Origin: Bacteroidales bacterium
GTDB taxonomy: Bacteria > Bacteroidota > Bacteroidia > Bacteroidales > UBA932
Reading direction: 5' to 3'
Assembly: GCA_017504965.1 (NCBI GenBank)
Contig: JAFVQD010000003.1
Coordinates: forward strand, 62,001 to 126,000
DNA: 64,000 nt
Position 1 is the first letter of the stretch; the number at the start of each line of letters is the position of its first letter. Of this stretch, positions 8,263-16,130 are shown piece by piece. A model generated the notes under the pieces. It had not been told where the DNA came from, did no database searches, and saw nothing but the letters and a program-made list of their open reading frames with translations. Both the position numbers and the translations under genes were made by a program.

Positions 8263-8301
8263 TTGCACCTAATCTTATACAGGTTTGTCAAAAAAATAAA
8301 T

Positions 8302-8309
8302 TATATTTG
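8302..8309 (+). promoter_or_regulatory. -7 box of the sulfatase operon
   Basis: TATATTTG, 20 nt before the sulfatase ATG. The sequence from this box to the start codon closely resembles that in front of the deacetylase gene (50961-50991). Confidence 0.6.
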
Positions 8310-8329
8310 AAAAAATTAAAATTAACAAT

Positions 8330-9964
8330 ATGAGAAACAGGAAGTTTAATACACTTAGAGCTGCATCTGTACTTGTTCCTGCAATGGCATTATACAACGG
8401 TTGTGCAGAAAACAAAAGTAATCTGCTGGCAGATCCTGTAAAAAACAAAGACGGCAAATACAACATCATATTCCTTACTACAGACCAGGAAAACTATATG
8501 AGAACATATCCTCAGGGAAGTAACTATCAGGCGAGAGAGATGCTAAGAAAAATAGGAACTTCCTTTGAGAAGCACTATGCTTGCTCAAATGTTTCAACAT
8601 CTTCCCGATCTGTAATCTACACTGGAAGACACGTTACCGAAACCCTTATGCTAGACAACACCAATATCACTTGCCAGCCAAATATGAGCAAAGATCTTAA
8701 AACTGTGGGAGATATGATGCGCGAGGCAGGATATTATACTGCATATAAAGGAAAATGGCATATTTCTGAAGGCGATACTTCTTTGGAAGAGTACGGTTTT
8801 GCAGACTGGACAGAAGGAGATATGTATGGTGCTCCACTTGAAGGATTCAACCACGATGCAACTATTGCAGAAAACTCCATAAAATGGCTGGAAGAGAAAG
8901 GAAAAAATCTGAATAAAGAGGGCAAATCCTTTTTCCTTGCAATCAACTTTATAAACCCTCACGACATTATGTACTTTAATGAAAGTGGTGGTGGAGCTTT
9001 TGGACAGGCAACAGCTGCACCAGATGTTCCTGTATACAAAACATCTTACCAGACGCCAGTCTCCCCTACTTGGAACGAGCCATTGGATAAAGAGGGCCGT
9101 CCAAGCTCACATAGAGAGTATACACTTCAATGGGAAATTGCCACCGGCAAAAACCCATCATCGGAGACAGGATGGAAAACATTCCAGGATTATTATTTCA
9201 ATTGCATCCAGGATTGTGACAATTATATGCTAGAGGTGCTTGATTACCTTAAAGAGAATGACTTGCTAAAGAATACAATTATTGTTTATACATCTGACCA
9301 CGGTGAGATGCTGGGCAGTCACGGAATGAAAGGCAAGAACGGCAACATATATGAAAACAATATTCATGTTCCACTTGTAATTTACCATCCTGAGTATCCT
9401 GGCGGACGCTCTTGCAATCACGTAACATCTCATCTTGATCTTGCTCCTACATTTGTAGATATGGGAACAGAGACTAGTACAGAAGAGACAGAAATTACAG
9501 ACGGAATTAAAGGATGTAGCCTTATGCCTGCAGTTAATAATCCGGCAACTGATGTGCGCAACGGAAGCGGAGCTTTGTTTGTGTACGATATGATTTCTAT
9601 GATGGATAAAGATGCAATTGTAATACCGGTCTCTCAAGACAAGGTTAGCATTAAAGTTGACCTAAGCAAAAAAGGTTACTTGAGAGGTATTATTACAGAA
9701 GATTACAAATTTGCAAGATATTTCTCTCCACTTAATTTTAATACTCCAACCAATATTGAATCTCTGTATTCACAAAACGAGGTTGAGCTGTACAAAACAG
9801 ATACAGATGAGACAGAGAACCTTGCATGGCCAAAAGGGAACAACAAGGAGCTTGTAGAGTCTTACAACAGCAAACTGAATGCCCTTATAGAGAAAGAAAT
9901 TGGGACAGACGACGGAAGAGAGACTGATAATTTTATTGGAGGTTTAAAGTCATATGCCAAATAA
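8330..9964 (+). CDS. Ser-type sulfatase (lipoprotein)
   Basis: A 544-residue S1-type sulfatase with a lipoprotein-like signal (ALYNGC, Cys25). The active-site signature lies at about 89-100: S-T-S-S-R-S-V-I-Y-T-G-R. The first Ser would be oxidised to formylglycine, making this a Ser-type enzyme that depends on an anaerobic maturase. The third position, normally Pro or Ala, is Ser here. Metal-binding residues are visible early (LTTDQ) and late (YTSDHGEMLGSHG). Such enzymes remove sulfate from glycans such as mucin or glycosaminoglycans in the periplasm. The gene overlaps the maturase gene at 9954 by 11 bp, so the pair is almost certainly translated together. The substrate cannot be deduced. 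Confidence 0.85.
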   Translation: MRNRKFNTLRAASVLVPAMALYNGCAENKSNLLADPVKNKDGKYNIIFLTTDQENYMRTYPQGSNYQAREMLRKIGTSFEKHYACSNVSTSSRSVIYTGRHVTETLMLDNTNITCQPNMSKDLKTVGDMMREAGYYTAYKGKWHISEGDTSLEEYGFADWTEGDMYGAPLEGFNHDATIAENSIKWLEEKGKNLNKEGKSFFLAINFINPHDIMYFNESGGGAFGQATAAPDVPVYKTSYQTPVSPTWNEPLDKEGRPSSHREYTLQWEIATGKNPSSETGWKTFQDYYFNCIQDCDNYMLEVLDYLKENDLLKNTIIVYTSDHGEMLGSHGMKGKNGNIYENNIHVPLVIYHPEYPGGRSCNHVTSHLDLAPTFVDMGTETSTEETEITDGIKGCSLMPAVNNPATDVRNGSGALFVYDMISMMDKDAIVIPVSQDKVSIKVDLSKKGYLRGIITEDYKFARYFSPLNFNTPTNIESLYSQNEVELYKTDTDETENLAWPKGNNKELVESYNSKLNALIEKEIGTDDGRETDNFIGGLKSYAK

Positions 9965-11105
9965 CAGCCATAGGCACTATGCAGTTGTGGTAAAGCCGGT
10001 AGGCTCTTCTTGTAACCTTTGTTGTGATTACTGCTATTACCTGAACAAAGAATCGGGGAACAGTAGCGGTATAATGAGTTACGATGTGCTGGAAAACTAT
10101 ATTAGGCAAATTATTTCCATTCACGGAAAAATGGCTGAAATAGAGTTTGCCTGGCATGGAGGAGAGCCCACAATAGCAGGTATTCCTTTTTACCAAAAAG
10201 CTTTGGAACTGCAGAAAAAATATGGGCATAACAGAAAAATCCTGAATACATTACAAACTAACGGCACTCTTATTAATGATGAGTGGTGCCGTTTCTTTGC
10301 AGAAAACAATTTTAGAATTGGAATTAGCATAGATGGGCCAGAGCATATTCATAATGTCTACAGAAAAGATTCATTTGGCAAAGGCACATTCTCTAAGGTT
10401 ATGGAGGCAGTAAACCTGTTCCAAAAGCATAGCGTACAATACAACACCTTAACTACTGTTAATGCGGCAAATTCCAATTACGGTAAAGATATTTATGAAT
10501 TTCTCCGCACAATCTCAGTTTTTATGCAATTCCTTCCTGTAGTTGAATGTATTAATGCAGAGAACAAGCTAACCATTCCGCCAGGTATAGATACACCTCC
10601 TATTGTTAAAGCAAGGGAGTTTGCTCCATTCAATGTATCGGCTGAGGGGTATGGAAAATTCCTATGTGAGGTGTTTGACTTGTGGCTTAAAAAAGATCTT
10701 GGGAAAAGATTTGTGCAAATAATAGAATCAACTGTTGGAAACCTTACAAGACGCCCTGCCGGATTGTGTGTGCACGAATCTGTTTGCGGCCACTGCGCTG
10801 TAGTGGAAAAAAGTGGCGATGTTTACCGTTGTGACCGCTTTGTATTTGACCAGTACAGAATTGGAAACATTATGCACAATAATCTTGAGCAAATGATGGA
10901 GAGCAACCGCGCATTTGGCGAGTACAAATTGGAAAGTCTTCCTACTGAATGTTTGCATTGCAGTGTTGCCAACCTTTGTTTTGGAGGGTGTCCCAAAGAC
11001 CGCATTCTTGAGCAGATGACCATTTACGGAGTGGAACGCAAGAACTATCTTTGTAAAGGATACAAACAGTTCTTCCAACACGTAAAATCATCGGGAATAG
11101 TATAA
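9954..11105 (+). CDS. Anaerobic sulfatase-maturating enzyme (radical SAM/SPASM)
   Basis: A 383-residue radical SAM protein. The CxxxCxxC cluster motif is in SSCNLCCDYCYYL near residue 20, followed by EFAWHGGEPT. The SPASM cysteines lie in the C-terminal third (CVHESVCGHC, YRCDRF, CLHCSVANLCFGGCPKD). This architecture is that of anSME, which converts an active-site Ser or Cys of sulfatases into formylglycine. The gene starts inside the sulfatase stop region (11-bp overlap), which fixes its partner. A 27-nt comF-end echo follows at 11158-11184. Confidence 0.9.
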   Translation: MPNNSHRHYAVVVKPVGSSCNLCCDYCYYLNKESGNSSGIMSYDVLENYIRQIISIHGKMAEIEFAWHGGEPTIAGIPFYQKALELQKKYGHNRKILNTLQTNGTLINDEWCRFFAENNFRIGISIDGPEHIHNVYRKDSFGKGTFSKVMEAVNLFQKHSVQYNTLTTVNAANSNYGKDIYEFLRTISVFMQFLPVVECINAENKLTIPPGIDTPPIVKAREFAPFNVSAEGYGKFLCEVFDLWLKKDLGKRFVQIIESTVGNLTRRPAGLCVHESVCGHCAVVEKSGDVYRCDRFVFDQYRIGNIMHNNLEQMMESNRAFGEYKLESLPTECLHCSVANLCFGGCPKDRILEQMTIYGVERKNYLCKGYKQFFQHVKSSGIV

Positions 11106-11157
11106 ACCAAAGGCTGCTGCACCAGAAGCTCCATACAAAAGACTGCAAAATCAGCTT

Positions 11158-11184
11158 TGCCACGCTGGGGTATGTGGAGTGAAA
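11158..11184 (+). pseudogene. Third, shorter echo of the comF 3' end
   Basis: TGCCACGCTGGGGTATGTGG plus the following AGT matches 8233-8255 exactly over 23 nt and comF itself with a few changes. Only the last seven or eight codons are present. It lies right after the anSME gene, so comF-derived fragments bracket the sulfatase/maturase pair. Confidence 0.65.
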
Positions 11185-11270
11185 TAGGCGCTTTTTCCCA
11201 ATAGTTCAAGCATATTTGATGGCATATGTATTGCAATATGACATCATTTATATATCTTTGTAAAAATGAC

Positions 11271-11570
11271 ATGACTATGAGACAGATAGCAACAACCATT
11301 AGAATGGATGCAAAATTGAAGGCAGAGTTTGATAAACTGTGCGAAGAATTTGGCATGAGTGCCAATACAGCATTCAATATATATGTTAAGACAGTTATAC
11401 GTCAGAGAAGGATTCCTTTTACAATAGAGGCTGATCCTATTGATGATGTGATGGAGAGAGGAAGAAGAGCATTCTATGAAATGCGCAAAATTGCCGCAGA
11501 AAATGGAACTGCAGGTATGAGCCTTGATGAGATTAATGAGGAGATAAGATTGGCGAGAAGGGGAGAGTAA
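11271..11570 (+). CDS. RelB/DinJ-family antitoxin, apparently without its toxin
   Basis: A 99-residue protein (start at 11271 or 11277). The N-terminus TTIRMDAKLKAEFDKLCEEFGMSANTAFNIYVKTVIRQRRIPF is the ribbon-helix-helix segment of RelB/DinJ antitoxins. A TATCTTTG box lies at 11253-11260. In intact modules a RelE/YafQ-type toxin gene follows directly. Here about 200 bp without a recognisable toxin follow, then the Fic gene. It is an orphan antitoxin or a module that lost its toxin; pairing with the Fic protein is possible but not supported by known family partnerships. Confidence 0.8.
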   Translation: MTMRQIATTIRMDAKLKAEFDKLCEEFGMSANTAFNIYVKTVIRQRRIPFTIEADPIDDVMERGRRAFYEMRKIAAENGTAGMSLDEINEEIRLARRGE

Positions 11571-11701
11571 TTAAAACATTTCCCCAAAAAACCATTTGTG
11601 GTATCTCCTGCGGAGATGCTTCAGATTATCCGCCTAATCACGGCTTGCTTTCAGAGCCTTCTATGAGCTATGGCAGGAAGTAAGTTTATTCACATTTGAA
11701 T

Positions 11702-11770
11702 TTTTGACAGAAATTTTGCAATCTGTCAAAAAATGCATAATTTTGACAGAAGAGTTAAAATCTGTCAAAA
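11702..11770. promoter_or_regulatory. Twin palindromic operator upstream of the fic gene
   Basis: Two perfect inverted repeats with the same layout, TTTTGACAGA-N10-TCTGTCAAAA: 11702-11731 and 11741-11770. They are 39 bp apart (start to start). The second ends 2 bp before the ATG at 11773. The layout suggests cooperative binding of a dimeric repressor, perhaps the Fic protein itself through its C-terminal winged helix, or the RelB-type protein. Confidence 0.75.
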
Positions 11771-11772
11771 TT

Positions 11773-12879
11773 ATGGTGCCATACGATAGAAACGTTCCAC
11801 ATAACAATTTGCCGCCTTTACCACCGGCAATGGAGTGCTATAATACTCCTGAACTTATGCGCAAACTTACAGATGCCAGCAGAAAATTGGCAGAGCTCAA
11901 AGGTCTGGCATTAATGCTTCCAAATCAGTCAATCTTTGTAAATACAATATCGCTGCGTGAGGCAAAAGCCAGTAGTGCTATTGAAAATATCTTTACTACT
12001 GATGACGAGCTGTATCGTGCACTGACTTTTCAGGATGAGGAATATGTGCAAGGGCCGGCAAAGGAGATTCTACACTACAGGGAAGCTCTATGGGAAGGCT
12101 ATAACAATCTGGCTGTAACAGGCAAGATAACTCAGCAGTCTATAATAGACATTTATAGAAAAGTTAATCAGACGCATGACGGGATTCGTCCGTATCAGGC
12201 TGAAATTGTCATAAAGAAAAGGGGCTGGGGGTCACTTGTAGGGGAAACTGTATATACTCCACCCAGAGGAAAGGGTGTAGTTGAAAAAATGTTGGCAGAT
12301 CTGGTGGAATTCTTGAATGATGATATAAAATTCCCAATTGATCCTCTACTAAAGATGATTATGGCACACTATCAGTTTGAGGCAATTCACCCTTTCCGAG
12401 ATGGAAATGGTAGAACGGGAAGAATCTTATGTATTCTTTACCTTATTCAAAAGAGGTTGCTGGATATGCCTATTCTGTATATAAGTTCATACATTCTTCA
12501 GAACAAAGACAGTTATTATTTTAATTTGGGTAATGTTACAGGCCTGCATAACTGGAATTCGTGGATACTTTTTATGCTGGATGCGGTTATTCAGACATCG
12601 GAATATACTATTTATAAGATAAACAGGATGCGATCGCTCATATCCAAGACTGAAGGTATAATTCCAAAATCATTGCTTGCAAAGATGAATGTGTCAAAGC
12701 TGTTTGAACAGCCATATATACGGCCAAAGAACCTTTTGTCTGAGAAAATAAAGAGTATTAACACAGCTAAGAAATATCTTGCAGAATTGGAGGGGTTAGG
12801 GTTATTGTCCAAGGAGAAAATAGGTAAAGAATTTGTCTGGTTCAATACAGAACTTATGGATATTCTTTCAACGGAATAA
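11773..12879 (+). CDS. Fic family protein (probable AMP-transferase) with C-terminal winged helix
   Basis: About 368 residues from the ATG at 11773; an in-frame ATG at 11704 would put the twin operator inside the gene, so the later start is preferred. The core motif HPFRDGNGRTGR is complete. An N-terminal SSAIEN sequence fits the inhibitory (S/T)xxxE(G/N) helix of class II Fic proteins, so activity is probably self-restrained. The last 70 residues (NTAKKYLAELEGLGLLSKEKIGKEFVW) look like a winged helix. Fic proteins usually transfer AMP to a target hydroxyl group. The twin palindromes just upstream suggest autoregulation. The target is unknown. Confidence 0.85.
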   Translation: MVPYDRNVPHNNLPPLPPAMECYNTPELMRKLTDASRKLAELKGLALMLPNQSIFVNTISLREAKASSAIENIFTTDDELYRALTFQDEEYVQGPAKEILHYREALWEGYNNLAVTGKITQQSIIDIYRKVNQTHDGIRPYQAEIVIKKRGWGSLVGETVYTPPRGKGVVEKMLADLVEFLNDDIKFPIDPLLKMIMAHYQFEAIHPFRDGNGRTGRILCILYLIQKRLLDMPILYISSYILQNKDSYYFNLGNVTGLHNWNSWILFMLDAVIQTSEYTIYKINRMRSLISKTEGIIPKSLLAKMNVSKLFEQPYIRPKNLLSEKIKSINTAKKYLAELEGLGLLSKEKIGKEFVWFNTELMDILSTE

Positions 12880-12892
12880 CATACACAATTCG

Positions 12893-12929
12893 ATATACTT
12901 ATATTACTCTAATGTTATGTTCTCACCAC
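12893..12929 (+). repeat. Partial copy of the junction sequence found at 8140-8173
   Basis: TATACTTATATTACTCTAAT... aligns with the sequence just upstream of and into the comF fragment at 8140 onward (about 33 of 37 positions), up to TTCTCACCACC. It lies right behind the fic gene. It suggests that one junction type was used more than once in this block. Confidence 0.5.
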
Positions 12930-13103
12930 CTGCAGATATATACCAGTCATTCAATTCACACCTTCATGGTTTGCTGTCAAAGGGGCAGAAGAGGTGATGT
13001 GCAGAGTCAATGCACGATTGGGCACTCTTCTTTATGTGTCTGTATTGGTATTTTTGTCAAAAAATATTATTTTCGCCAGAACAATATTCAAACCGATACA
13101 ATT

Positions 13104-13211
13104 ATGAGAAATAATTACTATGAAACACCTCAGCTGGAGGTTCTGGAGATTGCAGTGGAGCAAGGCTTCGCAACATCAACCGTTGATTATGAAGAGGGGT
13201 GGAAGCTGTAA
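13104..13211 (+). CDS. Small conserved-looking peptide (35 aa), paralogue of the peptide at 6606
   Basis: Encodes MRNNYYETPQLEVLEIAV, then EQGFATS, then an acidic tail ending EEGWKL. It shares the YETP...EI.VEQGFATS core with the 43-aa peptide at 6606 and again sits just in front of a fimbrillin-like lipoprotein gene (12 bp to the first possible start). No signal peptide and no known function. Confidence 0.7.
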   Translation: MRNNYYETPQLEVLEIAVEQGFATSTVDYEEGWKL

Positions 13212-13222
13212 GACTTATCTAA

Positions 13223-14182
13223 ATGTGCAACAAAAAATTCAAGACAATGAGAAGAATATTTTTACTGGCTGCTATTGCAGTATTGGGTTTCTCATCATGC
13301 AAAAAGGATGAAAAACAACCACAGCAGGACCCAATCCAATTGACATTGACAGCAGAAATTGCTACACCTGCTACCAAAGCCACATATACCTATGATGAGG
13401 GGATTAAAATGGCCTGGGAAGCAGAGGAGAGTATAACCATCGTCACCTTTAAGGACGACAAGGCTGTGAGCGCCCAGAACCTCTCTTCAACCGGGGAGGC
13501 TGGTAGAAAAACCGCGACATTCTCAGGAAGCTTTACCCCAACAGATGGAGCAACATATATTGCATGTTATCCCCCTCTTGCAGATAGAGGTACATATTGG
13601 AATACAGAGGTGGAGTCTGGCCGGGACTGGGGTCTTCTCATCGATAAGGGCTTTAAATATTTGACATGGTTCTCTACGAACACCCAAAATTACCAATCCG
13701 AAAATGGCTCTTTGGACATCTTGAAAGTTGGAGATGTTATGGTAGGAGATGTGGAGATTAATGAAGGTGTTGCCACCACCACATTGAGGAAGACAATATC
13801 AGTATTGAAACTTGTACTTAATCTCCCTGATGTGGCGGTTGGAGATAAGTTGTACAGGGTTGAAGTTCTTTCCCAGGGAGGAAACATTACTACAGGCAAT
13901 TTGATAGAGTATAATCAGATGGAAACACCCTTTATGTGGAAGGGCAGCGGGACCAACGATTTGCACCTTGGTCTTGGCAGCGCGGGAGGGATGGATACAC
14001 CGGGCAACAAGCAGCTGGTAGTCTATATTCCAGATGCCCTTGGAAAGATTCCTGAAGGAAATCTGAAGATAACAGTATATGGGCAGAATGGCGATTATGT
14101 CAAAACAATCTATAATCCAGGACAAAAAAATATGCAGGCGGGATTTGTGTACACAATAACTGCGGATTTGGTAAAGGAATAA
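13223..14182 (+). CDS. Fimbrillin-like lipoprotein
   Basis: 319 residues from the ATG at 13223, or 311 from 13247, which begins the clearer signal sequence MRRIFLLAAIAVLGFSSC. The mature part has the pattern ATPATKATYTYDEGIKMAWEAEESITIV, typical of fimbrillin-family N-terminal domains (TKAT... then W..gD/E.i.i), followed by a second half with KLVLNLPDVAVGDKLYRVEV. It is probably a surface structural protein. Together with the peptide at 13104 it repeats the cassette at 6606-7766, though the two lipoproteins are not close in sequence. Confidence 0.7.
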   Translation: MCNKKFKTMRRIFLLAAIAVLGFSSCKKDEKQPQQDPIQLTLTAEIATPATKATYTYDEGIKMAWEAEESITIVTFKDDKAVSAQNLSSTGEAGRKTATFSGSFTPTDGATYIACYPPLADRGTYWNTEVESGRDWGLLIDKGFKYLTWFSTNTQNYQSENGSLDILKVGDVMVGDVEINEGVATTTLRKTISVLKLVLNLPDVAVGDKLYRVEVLSQGGNITTGNLIEYNQMETPFMWKGSGTNDLHLGLGSAGGMDTPGNKQLVVYIPDALGKIPEGNLKITVYGQNGDYVKTIYNPGQKNMQAGFVYTITADLVKE

Positions 14183-14331
14183 AACCTATGCGATAAACCA
14201 AAGCATTGTATTGGTTTCGCTTTTCGCACTTTTCCAGCCCGAATATGAATCTTACCACCGGCAGTCCTGCAAATGATTTGTTGTTAAAAGTAAAAATTGC
14301 TAAATTTGGGAGAACATTAAAATCATACACT

Positions 14332-14640
14332 ATGAAAAAGTTAATTATAGCAATGTTGGCAATATTCACATTGTCATTTACAGTATGCCCTACCGTCGCA
14401 TATGCTGACTGGTCCCATGGAACAGCCAAATTCAAAGGCAACAAGCCAAAGAAGAGCAAGTCTACCGGTAATGTAATTTTCTATTATAACGGAACACTGA
14501 AGAAGGTGGGTTCCCAGGGCAATGCTGATGTCTGGGAGTGCACCGAAGATGTTTGTGTTGTCTACCCCAAGAATTACAATGGCAAGAAACTTATTGTGAA
14601 ATCGAAAAAGAAAAAAGTTCAGATCCAGCATTTGAAATAG
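14332..14640 (+). CDS. Small secreted basic protein (102 aa), unknown function
   Basis: Start at 14332, giving the signal peptide MKKLIIAMLAIFTLSFTVCP ending near AYADW. The mature part is rich in Lys (KFKGNKPKKSKSTG; KSKKKKVQ), with two Cys residues (WECTEDVCVVYP) that may form a disulfide. No domain is recognised. It is the last accessory gene before the cdaA-plsY-mutS2 core block. Confidence 0.65.
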   Translation: MKKLIIAMLAIFTLSFTVCPTVAYADWSHGTAKFKGNKPKKSKSTGNVIFYYNGTLKKVGSQGNADVWECTEDVCVVYPKNYNGKKLIVKSKKKKVQIQHLK

Positions 14641-14665
14641 CAATACAATATATTAAGTTTGCACT

Positions 14666-15448
14666 ATGTTAGGTTTTCTGAATATTACGATTATCGATGT
14701 TATCGACATTATCCTGGTGGCATTTCTGATCTACCAGTGTTTCAGGCTGCTGAAGGGGACATCTGTGATAGGTATTGCCATAGGCATCGTCACTCTTTAT
14801 GTCTTCTGGTTCGTAGTGAGTGCGCTGAATATGGATCTCCTCTCATCCATTATGGAGCAGGTGCTGGGTGTCGGTGTGATAGCCCTTATTATCCTCTTCC
14901 AGCAGGAGATCAGAAAATTCCTTTTCCAGATAGGCAAGCGTTCGATAAACTCGAGACTTGGAAAGCTTAGCCGCAGATTCCTCAACTCAAACAACGAGGT
15001 GGATGCCGGGAGTATCGAAGAGATAACCCAGGCTTGCAGGAGGATGTCAGAGACCAGAACAGGTGCACTGATGGTGTTCAGGAGGATCTCCTCTATGGAG
15101 AATATTATCGAGACCGGAGACAAGGTGGATTCTATAATCAACCGCCGTCTGATAGAGAATATTTTCTGGAAAAATACCCCATTGCACGATGGTGCGATGA
15201 TTGTGGACAATAATCGTATTGTGGCAGCGAGGTGTACCCTCCCGATCTCTCAGAATCTGGAACTCCCCCCCCAGTATGGTCTGCGCCACAGGGCTGCTGC
15301 AAGTGTCACTTCAGAGACCGATGCTTTCGCTATCGTAGTCTCGGAGGAGACCGGCAATATCTCTTTCGTGGTGGACGGGACCATCAGGACTGTAACCAGC
15401 CTCAGCGAACTCAAGCTCTCTATCGAGAGCGCTTATAACGAAGCTTGA
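14666..15448 (+). CDS. cdaA: Membrane diadenylate cyclase CdaA
   Basis: A 260-residue protein with three membrane helices in the first 80 residues, a short coiled linker and a DAC domain. The catalytic motifs are LHDGAMIV and GLRHRAA (DGA and RHR). CdaA condenses two ATP to cyclic di-AMP, the second messenger for potassium/osmotic balance and cell-wall homeostasis. The length is normal. Its 3' end overlaps the convergent plsY gene by 29 bp. Confidence 0.95.
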   Translation: MLGFLNITIIDVIDIILVAFLIYQCFRLLKGTSVIGIAIGIVTLYVFWFVVSALNMDLLSSIMEQVLGVGVIALIILFQQEIRKFLFQIGKRSINSRLGKLSRRFLNSNNEVDAGSIEEITQACRRMSETRTGALMVFRRISSMENIIETGDKVDSIINRRLIENIFWKNTPLHDGAMIVDNNRIVAARCTLPISQNLELPPQYGLRHRAAASVTSETDAFAIVVSEETGNISFVVDGTIRTVTSLSELKLSIESAYNEA

Positions 15449-16067
15449 ATCTCTCCTCTTTCCCGGTAAGTAATCTTTTTATATTGCTCAGGTGTGTGAG
15501 CGGCAGGAGGATGGCTACCAATATGCTGAATATCCTCACGGTGGTGGTCATCTCCTGATCAAGCACTCTGGCGAACAGGAGGTTTGTGAACAGGGGATAG
15601 GAGATGGCGGTGATCAGCACACTTAGCGATGTGTAGTGTGTGATGGCCAGTATGATGCAGAATACCACTATGGATGAGAGGGCTGCATATGGGTGGATGG
15701 CGTACATCGCCCCTGCCAGTACAGCGACCCCTTTACCCCCTTTGAAATTGAAAAATATCGGGAAGCAATGTCCCATAAATGCACATAGTGTCAGCAGTAT
15801 CTGTATCTGGGAGTAAAGTTCGGATCCTGTGCCGATGGTGGTGAATCCTATCAGTTTGACTGCGGCCCACCCTTTGAAGAAGTCAAAGAGGAATACGGTG
15901 ATACCGGCTCTTATCCCGAACACCCGCTGGACATTGTTGGCACCTGGATTTCTGCTCCCTACTTCCCTGATATCCACTCCATAGATGAGTTTGCACAGTA
16001 TGATGGCGCTTGATATGGAGCCAAGCACATACGCTACGAGTGATATGAGAATGACTTGTAGTGCCAA
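15420..16067 (-). CDS. plsY: Glycerol-3-phosphate acyltransferase PlsY
   Basis: A 215-residue polytopic membrane protein with the PlsY motifs: GSRNPGANNVQRVFG near residue 37 and FKGGKGVAVLAG near 110. It transfers the acyl group of acyl-phosphate to glycerol-3-phosphate, the first step of phospholipid synthesis, and works with PlsX. Its -7 box (TATCTTTG on the minus strand, 16108-16101) lies back to back with that of mutS2. Confidence 0.95.
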   Translation of the reverse strand: MALQVILISLVAYVLGSISSAIILCKLIYGVDIREVGSRNPGANNVQRVFGIRAGITVFLFDFFKGWAAVKLIGFTTIGTGSELYSQIQILLTLCAFMGHCFPIFFNFKGGKGVAVLAGAMYAIHPYAALSSIVVFCIILAITHYTSLSVLITAISYPLFTNLLFARVLDQEMTTTVRIFSILVAILLPLTHLSNIKRLLTGKEERFKLRYKRSR

Positions 16068-16118
16068 GGTAGATATATTTTATAGCCAAATTCTTACCCA
16101 CAAAGATATAAATCTTTT

Positions 16119-16126
16119 TATCTTTG
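16119..16126 (+). promoter_or_regulatory. -7 box of mutS2, 4 nt before the start codon
   Basis: TATCTTTG ends 4 nt before the ATG at 16131. In Bacteroidota the transcription start lies only a few bases after this element, so the mRNA would be leaderless or nearly so. The protein N-terminus (MIHPEKIEPKIGFD) matches the family, which supports this start codon. Confidence 0.55.
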
Positions 16127-16130
16127 CGCT

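Noticed and set aside
9954..11105. Radical SAM/SPASM enzyme as a RiPP maturase acting on the VEQGFATS peptides
   Set aside because: It overlaps the sulfatase gene and has the anSME layout; the peptides lie 2-3 kb away in separate units and contain no Cys.
11271..12879. RelB-type protein plus Fic protein as a toxin-antitoxin pair
   Set aside because: They are separated by about 200 bp with own control elements, and Fic/Doc modules use Phd-type antitoxins. Not excluded, but unsupported.
14251..14265. Further comF echo (CTTACCACCGGC)
   Set aside because: Only 12 nt match and the flanks do not align; chance is a fair explanation.
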